From NCBI RefSeq assembly GCF_000282535.1, contig NZ_AKJC01000079.1, forward strand, positions 1-32,471: 32,471 nucleotides of DNA, read 5' to 3'. The translations under genes and the position numbers were made by a program. Each line of letters opens with the position of its first letter. Position 1 is the stretch's first letter. The DNA comes from Pseudomonas sp. GM84. Its GTDB lineage: Bacteria > Pseudomonadota > Gammaproteobacteria > Pseudomonadales > Pseudomonadaceae. This document shows, one piece after another, positions 27,347 to 32,471 of the stretch. A model generated the notes under the pieces. It did no database searches. It saw only the letters and a list, made by a program, of their open reading frames with translations, and had not been told where the DNA came from.

Positions 27347-27958
27347 ATGAGCACCATTCGCGAGCGCAACAAGGAACTGATCCTGCGCGCGGCCAGCGAG
27401 GAATTCGCCGACAAGGGCTTCGCTGCCACCAAGACCAGCGATATCGCGGCCAAGGCCGGCCTGCCCAAGCCGAACGTGTACTACTACTTCAAATCCAAGG
27501 ACAACCTCTACCGCGAGGTCCTGGAGAGCATCATCGCGCCGATCATGCAGGCGTCGACGCCGTTCAATGCCGACGGTGATCCGAAGGAAGTATTGAGTTC
27601 CTACATCCGCTCGAAGATCCGCATCTCGCGCGATCTGCCGCATGCTTCGAAGGTATTCGCCAGCGAGATCATGCACGGTGCGCCGCATCTGTCGCCCAAT
27701 CAGGTCGAGCAGCTCAACGAACAGGCACGCCACAACATCGAGTGCATCCAGCGCTGGATCGAGCGTGGGCAGATCGCCCATGTCGACCCGCATCACCTGA
27801 TGTTCAGCATCTGGGCGGCGACCCAGACCTATGCCGATTTCGATTGGCAGATTTCGGTGATCACCGGCAAGGCCAAGCTGGCCGACAGTGATTATGAAGC
27901 GGCGGCGGAAACCATCATTCGCCTGGTGCTCAAAGGGTGTGAGCCTGAGGCGGCCTGA
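27347..27958 (+). CDS. TetR-family regulator, RutR-like
   Basis: DNA-binding protein of 203 residues. The N-terminal helix-turn-helix (about 5-55) includes TSDIAAKAGLPKPNVYYYFKSKDNLYREVL. The C-terminal domain resembles RutR/YcdC (YIRSKIRISRDLPHASKVFASEIMHGAP and HLMFSIWAATQTYADFDWQISVITG). E. coli RutR senses uracil and thymine and controls pyrimidine and purine breakdown. The ATG at 27347 has AGGAAG 10 bases upstream; an in-frame ATG at 27299 lacks a ribosome site and would lie in the promoter. TGAC-N6-GTCA sites at xdhA and the second Tsx gene fit the RutR consensus, but the match of protein to site is inference. Confidence 0.9.
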   Translation: MSTIRERNKELILRAASEEFADKGFAATKTSDIAAKAGLPKPNVYYYFKSKDNLYREVLESIIAPIMQASTPFNADGDPKEVLSSYIRSKIRISRDLPHASKVFASEIMHGAPHLSPNQVEQLNEQARHNIECIQRWIERGQIAHVDPHHLMFSIWAATQTYADFDWQISVITGKAKLADSDYEAAAETIIRLVLKGCEPEAA

Positions 27959-27975
27959 TAGGGCCTAGGCGTCCC

Positions 27976-28045
27976 CATCGCCGGCAAGCCGGCTCCCACA
28001 GGGTTGCTCAGTGATGTCCCTGTGGGAGCCGGCTTGCCGGCGATG
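27976..28045. repeat. REP doublet between convergent TetR and GlcG-like genes
   Basis: Perfect 28-base inverted arms (27976-28003 and 28018-28045) contain GAGCCGGCTTGCCGGCGATG. They are separated by 14 bases and sit between convergent genes. Confidence 0.9.
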
Positions 28046-28068
28046 AGGCCAGTACAGCCAATAAAGAT

Positions 28069-28509
28069 TTAGGCAGCCACCCCCGCATCCGCCTTCAACC
28101 CCACCTCCTCGATCGCACTGATCGCGCATTGCTCGTCGATATCCGACGTATCACCGCTGATCCCTACCGCACCCAGCACCTTGCCGTCCTGATCACGAAT
28201 CAGCACGCCACCTGGCGCCGGCACCACCGGCCGTTCACCCAGCCCATTCAACGCCGCGAAAAACGCCGGCCGCTGCTGGGCATCCAACGCCAGCAGGCGC
28301 GAGCCCTTGCCCAGGGCAATGGCCCCCCAGGCCTTGCCCGTGGCCACTTCCGGCCGAATCAGGCTGGCCCCATCCTCGCGCTGCAGCGCCAGCAGGTGCC
28401 CGCCGGCATCCAGCACCGCCACCGTCAGCGGTGCGGCGTTGATCTTGCGGCCCGCCGCCAGCGCGGCGTTGACCAGGCTGACAGCGACTTTCAGGTTCAA
28501 AGCGTTCAT
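28069..28509 (-). CDS. GlcG/HbpS-family (haem-degrading-like) protein
   Basis: Small 146-residue protein of the GlcG/HbpS family, many members of which are encoded near glycolate or glyoxylate genes but have no agreed enzymatic role. Visible family blocks are LTVAVLDAGGHLLALQREDGAS, ATGKAWGAIALGKGSR, PAPGGVLIRDQDGKVLGAVGISGDTSDIDEQCA. No signal peptide is seen. The ATG at 28509 has AGAGGA 8 bases upstream. It is divergent from gcl, and its candidate promoter (28584-28612) contains a TTGTATACAA operator in the spacer, so it is probably co-regulated with glyoxylate catabolism. Confidence 0.88.
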   Translation of the reverse strand: MNALNLKVAVSLVNAALAAGRKINAAPLTVAVLDAGGHLLALQREDGASLIRPEVATGKAWGAIALGKGSRLLALDAQQRPAFFAALNGLGERPVVPAPGGVLIRDQDGKVLGAVGISGDTSDIDEQCAISAIEEVGLKADAGVAA

Positions 28510-28583
28510 GGAAAGGTCCTCTTCTTGTTGTGAGAAGCCCTGAGGGCAGGTGAAAAATCGATTGCACAAATAGAACACAACAC

Positions 28584-28612
28584 AGAATATTTTTGTATAC
28601 AATATTTTGAAA
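28584..28612 (-). promoter_or_regulatory. GlcG-like gene promoter with TTGTATACAA operator
   Basis: On the minus strand TTTCAA (28607-28612) and TATTCT (28584-28589) are spaced by 17 bases. The perfect palindrome TTGTATACAA (28593-28602) lies within the spacer, as at the AzgA-type permease promoter. Confidence 0.55.
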
Positions 28613-28613
28613 C

Positions 28614-28627
28614 GATCGTGCACGATC
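28614..28627. promoter_or_regulatory. Perfect palindrome GATCGTGCACGATC
   Basis: A 14-base perfect palindrome in the gap between the GlcG-like gene and gcl, just upstream of the GlcG-like -35. It does not match the other operator motifs in the window and may bind a different regulator. Confidence 0.4.
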
Positions 28628-28732
28628 AGACGAAGCGCAGTTTTCACGGGCGCTCCGACGAAAGCCACTTCCCCCGATGAAAATCCATTGACCTAGGCCG
28701 CCAGCCGTGAATACACTCTGGCACAAAGCAAG

Positions 28733-28742
28733 TTGTATACAA
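28733..28742. promoter_or_regulatory. TTGTATACAA operator upstream of gcl
   Basis: Perfect palindrome TTGTATACAA, ending 25 bases before the gcl ATG. It overlaps a possible -10 (TACAAT, 28738-28743). No good -35 is seen. The position would suit repression. Confidence 0.6.
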
Positions 28743-28767
28743 TTACAAAATCGATGAGGCACAACCC

Positions 28768-30543
28768 ATGAGCAAAATGAGAGCAATCGATGCAGCCGTT
28801 CTGGTCATGCGCCGTGAAGGTGTAGATACCGCGTTCGGCATCCCGGGGGCTGCAATCAACCCGTTGTACTCGGCCCTGAAGAAAGTCGGTGGCATCGATC
28901 ACGTCCTCGCTCGCCACGTCGAAGGTGCCTCGCACATGGCCGAGGGCTACACCCGCGCCAACCCGGGCAACATCGGCGTGTGCATCGGTACTTCCGGCCC
29001 TGCCGGCACCGACATGGTCACCGGCCTGTACAGTGCGTCGGCCGACTCCATTCCAATTCTCTGCATCACTGGCCAAGCCCCGCGTGCCCGCCTGCACAAG
29101 GAAGACTTCCAGGCCGTCGACATCACCAGCATCGTCAAGCCGGTCACCAAGTGGGCCACCACCGTGCTGGAACCCGGCCAGGTGCCGTATGCCTTCCAGA
29201 AAGCCTTCTATGAAATGCGCACCGGCCGTCCAGGCCCTGTGCTGATCGACCTGCCGTTCGACGTGCAGATGGCCGAGATCGAATTCGACATCGACGCCTA
29301 CGAGCCGCTGGCGGTGAACAAGCCGTCCGCCACCCGCGTACAGGCCGAAAAAGCCCTGGCCCTGCTCAATGACGCCGAGCGCCCACTGCTGGTAGCCGGT
29401 GGCGGCATCATCAACGCCGACGCCAGCGACAAACTGGTCGAGTTCGCCGAACTGACCGGCGTGCCGGTGATCCCGACCCTGATGGGCTGGGGCACCATCC
29501 CTGACGACCACGAGCAAATGGTCGGCATGGTCGGCCTGCAGACCTCGCACCGCTACGGCAACGCCACCCTGCTCAAATCCGACCTGGTGTTCGGTATCGG
29601 CAACCGCTGGGCCAACCGCCACACCGGTTCTGTCGATGTCTACACCGAAGGCCGCAAGTTCGTGCACGTCGACATCGAACCGACCCAGATCGGCCGCGTG
29701 TTCACCCCGGACCTGGGTATCGTTTCCGATGCCGGCAAGGCGCTGGACGTGTTCCTCGAAGTGGCCCGCGAGTGGAAAGCCGCTGGCAAGCTGAAGTGCC
29801 GCAAGGCCTGGCTGGAAGAGTGCCAGGAGCGCAAGGCTACCCTGCAGCGCAAGACCCACTTCGACAACGTGCCGGTCAAGCCGCAGCGCGTGTACGAAGA
29901 GATGAACCAGGTCTTCGGCAAGGACACCTGCTACGTCAGCACCATCGGCCTGTCGCAGATCGCCGGCGCGCAGTTCCTGCACGTGTACAAGCCCCGTCAC
30001 TGGATCAACTGCGGCCAGGCCGGCCCGCTGGGCTGGACCATCCCTGCCGCGCTGGGCGTGGTCAAGGCCGACCCGAAACGCAAAGTGGTCGCGCTGTCGG
30101 GTGACTACGACTTCCAGTTCATGATCGAAGAGCTGGCGGTGGGTGCGCAGTTCAACCTGCCTTACGTCCACGTGCTGGTGAACAACGCCTACCTGGGCCT
30201 GATTCGCCAGGCGCAGCGTGGCTTCGACATGGATTACTGTGTACAACTGGCGTTCGAGAACATCAACTCCACCGATGCCGCCACCTACGGTGTCGATCAC
30301 GTCGCCGTGGTCGAAGGCCTGGGCTGCAAGGCCATCCGCGTGTTCGAGCCGAACGAAATCGCCCCTGCCCTGCTCAAGGCGCAGAAAATGGCCGAAGAGT
30401 TCCGCGTACCAGTGGTGGTCGAAGTGATTCTCGAGCGTGTGACCAACATTTCCATGGGCACCGAGATCAACGCGGTCAACGAGTTCGAAGACCTCGCCCT
30501 GGTCGGCAACGACGCGCCGACCGCCATCTCGCTGCTCGACTGA
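28768..30543 (+). CDS. gcl: Glyoxylate carboligase Gcl
   Basis: Joins two glyoxylates to tartronate semialdehyde with release of CO2, using thiamine diphosphate (FAD is bound but structural). The 591-residue protein is full length. Diagnostic is V51 in [14 protein letters not shown]: glyoxylate carboligase has Val where other thiamine diphosphate enzymes have the activating Glu. Other blocks are [10 protein letters not shown], the FAD-region [14 protein letters not shown], and the cofactor motif from GDYDFQF to [11 protein letters not shown]. The ATG at 28768 follows GATGAGG. It heads a gcl-hyi-glxR series and has the TTGTATACAA operator just upstream. Confidence 0.98.
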   Translation: MSKMRAIDAAVLVMRREGVDTAFGIPGAAINPLYSALKKVGGIDHVLARHVEGASHMAEGYTRANPGNIGVCIGTSGPAGTDMVTGLYSASADSIPILCITGQAPRARLHKEDFQAVDITSIVKPVTKWATTVLEPGQVPYAFQKAFYEMRTGRPGPVLIDLPFDVQMAEIEFDIDAYEPLAVNKPSATRVQAEKALALLNDAERPLLVAGGGIINADASDKLVEFAELTGVPVIPTLMGWGTIPDDHEQMVGMVGLQTSHRYGNATLLKSDLVFGIGNRWANRHTGSVDVYTEGRKFVHVDIEPTQIGRVFTPDLGIVSDAGKALDVFLEVAREWKAAGKLKCRKAWLEECQERKATLQRKTHFDNVPVKPQRVYEEMNQVFGKDTCYVSTIGLSQIAGAQFLHVYKPRHWINCGQAGPLGWTIPAALGVVKADPKRKVVALSGDYDFQFMIEELAVGAQFNLPYVHVLVNNAYLGLIRQAQRGFDMDYCVQLAFENINSTDAATYGVDHVAVVEGLGCKAIRVFEPNEIAPALLKAQKMAEEFRVPVVVEVILERVTNISMGTEINAVNEFEDLALVGNDAPTAISLLD

Positions 30544-30552
30544 TCGCCTGAC

Positions 30553-30575
30553 GCCCCCAGGGTTGCTCTGGGGGC
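30553..30575 (+). terminator. Hairpin in the gcl-hyi gap
   Basis: GCCCCCAG (30553-30560), a 7-base loop and CTGGGGGC (30568-30575) form a perfect 8-bp stem, 9 bases before the hyi ribosome site AAGGAG (30585-30590). Without a T-run it is more likely an mRNA-stabilising or attenuating element than a full terminator. Confidence 0.45.
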
Positions 30576-30597
30576 CTTCATCGCAAGGAGACAACTC

Positions 30598-31380
30598 ATG
30601 CCTCGCTTCGCTGCCAACCTGTCCATGCTGTTCACCGAACAGGACTTCCTGGCCCGCTTCAAGGCTGCTGCCGACGCCGGTTTCAGCGGTGTCGAATACC
30701 TGTTCCCCTACGACTTCAGCGCAGCTGAAATCAAGGCCCAGCTCGACGCCCACGGCCTGACCCAGGTGCTGTTCAACCTGCCTGCAGGCGATTGGTCGAA
30801 AGGTGAGCGTGGTATCACCTGCCACCCCGACCGCGTCGAAGAGTTCCGCGCCGGTGTCGACAAGGCCATCGAGTACGCCAAGGTGCTGGGCAACACCCAG
30901 GTCAACGCCCTGGCCGGCATTCGCCCGCAAGGCCCGGATTGCGCCACCGTACGCAAGACCTTCGTCGAGAACCTGCGCTACGCCGCCGACAAGCTGAAGG
31001 CCGCTGGCATTCGCCTGGTCATGGAAATGATCAACACCCGCGATATCCCAGGCTTCTACCTGAACACCACTCAGCAGGCCCTGGAAATCCAGGCCGAAGT
31101 GGGCAGCGACAACCTGTTCCTGCAGTACGACATCTACCACATGCAGATCATGGAAGGTGACCTGGCGCGGACCATGGAAGCCAACCTGAAACTGATCAAC
31201 CACATCCAGCTGGCCGACAACCCAGGCCGCAACGAACCAGGCACCGGTGAGATCAACTACCGCTTCCTGTTCGAACACCTGGACCGCATCGGTTACCAGG
31301 GTTGGGTGGGCGCGGAGTACAAGCCGCTGACCACCACCGAGGCCGGCCTGGGCTGGCTGAAGACCCACAATGCAATCTAA
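30598..31380 (+). CDS. hyi: Hydroxypyruvate isomerase Hyi
   Basis: Interconverts hydroxypyruvate and tartronate semialdehyde, next to the enzyme that makes the latter. The 260-residue TIM-barrel protein of the AP-endonuclease-2/xylose isomerase-like family starts MPRFAANLSMLF and has the two active-site glutamates E143 (VMEMINTRD) and E240 (WVGAEYKP). LQYDIYHMQIMEGD and INHIQLADNPGRNEPGTGE complete the metal site. The ATG at 30598 has an ideal AAGGAG 7 bases upstream. It belongs to the gcl operon. Confidence 0.96.
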   Translation: MPRFAANLSMLFTEQDFLARFKAAADAGFSGVEYLFPYDFSAAEIKAQLDAHGLTQVLFNLPAGDWSKGERGITCHPDRVEEFRAGVDKAIEYAKVLGNTQVNALAGIRPQGPDCATVRKTFVENLRYAADKLKAAGIRLVMEMINTRDIPGFYLNTTQQALEIQAEVGSDNLFLQYDIYHMQIMEGDLARTMEANLKLINHIQLADNPGRNEPGTGEINYRFLFEHLDRIGYQGWVGAEYKPLTTTEAGLGWLKTHNAI

Positions 31381-31396
31381 AGGCTAGGACACCGAA

Positions 31397-31489
31397 CCTG
31401 TGGGAGCGGGCTTGCCCCGCGAAAGCGCCCGCAAGGACAGCACCACTGCCTGATCAACCGCATTCGCGGGGCAAGCCCGCTCCCACAGG
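31397..31489. repeat. REP doublet between hyi and glxR
   Basis: Perfect 26-base inverted arms (31397-31422 and 31464-31489) with the GAGCGGGCTTGCCCCGCGA core. It interrupts an otherwise continuous catabolic operon and may uncouple glxR expression from gcl-hyi. Confidence 0.9.
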
Positions 31490-31541
31490 GTTCAGGGCTC
31501 CCCCGGGAACATGAACATACAAATACAAGAGGCACACTCTC

Positions 31542-32435
31542 ATGGCTAAAATCGGATTCCTCGGCACCGGCATCATGGGCAAGCCCATGGCTCAGAACCT
31601 GCAGAAAGCAGGTCACAGCATCTTCGTCTCGACCCACCACGATGCCGCCCCGGCCGACCTGATCGCCGCTGGCGCCGTGGCCCTGGCCAACCCGAAAGAG
31701 GTTGCCCAGGAAGCCGAATTCATCATCGTCATGGTCCCGGACACCCCGCAGGTCGAAAGCGTGCTGTTCGGTGAGAACGGCGTCGCCGAAGGCGTCGGCC
31801 CGAACAAGGTGGTGATCGACATGAGCTCGATCTCGCCGACCGCCACCAAGGCCTTCGCCGAGAAGATCAAGGCCACCGGCGCCGCCTACCTGGACGCCCC
31901 GGTGTCCGGTGGCGAAGTCGGTGCCAAGGCCGCGACCCTGAGCATCATGGTCGGTGGCTGCCCGAAAGCCTTCGAACGCACCCTGCCGCTGTTCGAAGCC
32001 ATGGGCAAGAACATCACCCGCGTGGGTGGCAACGGCGACGGCCAGACCGCCAAGGTCGCCAACCAGATCATCGTCGCCCTGAACATCCAGGCCGTCGCCG
32101 AAGCCCTGCTGTTCGCCGCCAAGAACGGCGCCGACCCGGCCAAGGTACGTGAAGCACTGATGGGCGGCTTCGCCTCGTCGAAGATCCTCGAAGTGCACGC
32201 CGAGCGCATGATCAAGGGCACCTTCGACCCAGGCTTCCGCATCAACCTGCACCAGAAGGACCTGAACCTGGCCCTGCAAGGCGCCAAGGAACTGGGCATC
32301 AACCTGCCCAACACCTCCAACGCCCAGCAAGTGTTCAACACCTGCCAGGCCCTGGGCGGCGGCAACTGGGACCACTCGGCGCTGATCAAGGGCCTGGAAC
32401 ACATGGCCAACTTCTCGATCCGCGACGACAAGTGA
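31542..32435 (+). CDS. glxR: Tartronate semialdehyde reductase GlxR
   Basis: Reduces tartronate semialdehyde (2-hydroxy-3-oxopropionate) to D-glycerate with NAD(P)H, finishing the glycerate pathway from glyoxylate. The 297-residue beta-hydroxyacid dehydrogenase has the Rossmann motif GFLGTGIMGKPMA (5-17), the substrate motif DAPVSGGEVGA (118-128) and the catalytic lysine K171 in GQTAKVANQ. KDLNLALQGAKELG near the C-terminus is typical of the family. The ATG at 31542 is preceded by AAGAGG. It is the last complete gene of the window. Confidence 0.97.
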   Translation: MAKIGFLGTGIMGKPMAQNLQKAGHSIFVSTHHDAAPADLIAAGAVALANPKEVAQEAEFIIVMVPDTPQVESVLFGENGVAEGVGPNKVVIDMSSISPTATKAFAEKIKATGAAYLDAPVSGGEVGAKAATLSIMVGGCPKAFERTLPLFEAMGKNITRVGGNGDGQTAKVANQIIVALNIQAVAEALLFAAKNGADPAKVREALMGGFASSKILEVHAERMIKGTFDPGFRINLHQKDLNLALQGAKELGINLPNTSNAQQVFNTCQALGGGNWDHSALIKGLEHMANFSIRDDK

Positions 32436-32446
32436 TTTGAAGCATG

Positions 32447-32463
32447 GGGCTGCTTTGCAGCCC
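32447..32463 (+). terminator. Hairpin after glxR
   Basis: GGGCTGC-TTT-GCAGCCC lies 11 bases after the glxR stop. It has the same TTT loop as the hairpin after the second Tsx gene (26195-26211). The window ends 8 bases later with AATCGCCG, possibly the start of another REP. Confidence 0.5.
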
Positions 32464-32471
32464 AATCGCCG

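Noticed and set aside
28719..28734. Sigma-54 promoter (TGGCAC start) upstream of gcl
   Set aside because: The -24 half fits, but the -12 half lacks the required GC (GT is present at that spacing).
28693..31368. 891-codon minus-strand frame opposite gcl and hyi
   Set aside because: It spans two well-identified plus-strand genes and their gap; no domain is recognisable.
11973..31489. Repeated palindromic units as a CRISPR array
   Set aside because: The repeats are isolated inverted pairs kilobases apart, not direct repeats with regular spacers; they are REP doublets.

Overview
The window looks like a chromosomal segment of a Pseudomonas putida-group bacterium. Support comes from the high G+C protein-coding DNA, the ligA-zipA-smc housekeeping order, the purine-catabolism gene order next to it, and many inverted REP doublets of the P. 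putida type (GCGGGCTTG-CCCGCGAA, GCCGGCTTGCCGGCGATG and GCGGCTTTAGCCGCGA cores) in the intergenic gaps. All recognised protein genes appear intact. I found no tRNA, rRNA, CRISPR array or insertion sequence.

Layout: positions 1-7839 (minus strand) carry a GntR/FadR-type regulator, then smc (chromosome condensation), zipA (cell division) and ligA (NAD+ DNA ligase). Positions 8106-14243 (plus) carry xdhA-xdhB-xdhC and guaD. Positions 14240-15911 (minus) carry an AqpZ-type aquaporin and a second GntR/FadR regulator. Positions 16196-17545 (plus) carry an AzgA-type purine permease. Positions 17588-18322 (minus) carry a low-G+C orphan Rhs protein with an exotoxin A-like ADP-ribosyltransferase tail. 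Next come hiuH (minus) and divergent puuE-uraD-allA-puuD plus a urate/xanthine-type NCS2 permease and two tandem Tsx/OmpK-type outer-membrane channels (plus, up to 26189). Positions 26302-27216 (minus) carry a DUF808 membrane protein, and 27347-27958 (plus) a RutR-like TetR regulator. Positions 28069-28509 (minus) carry a GlcG/HbpS-family protein, divergent from gcl-hyi-glxR (plus).

Together the genes form a nearly complete route from guanine to central metabolism. Outer-membrane channels and two inner-membrane permeases bring substrates in. GuaD makes xanthine, XdhAB (matured by XdhC) makes urate, PuuD oxidises urate to 5-hydroxyisourate, HiuH and UraD give S-allantoin, and PuuE gives allantoate. 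AllA splits ureidoglycolate to glyoxylate and urea, and Gcl, Hyi and GlxR turn glyoxylate into glycerate. The allantoate-to-ureidoglycolate step (allantoicase or allantoate amidohydrolase) is not encoded here.

The most informative non-coding signals are six copies of a TTGTATACAA-type palindrome in front of the second GntR gene, the AzgA permease, hiuH, puuE, the GlcG-like gene and gcl. They predict one regulon joining purine and glyoxylate catabolism. A separate TGAC-N6-GTCA motif occurs twice at the xdhA promoter and once before the second Tsx gene, and resembles the E. coli RutR consensus. A long hairpin can mask the ribosome binding site of the aquaporin mRNA.
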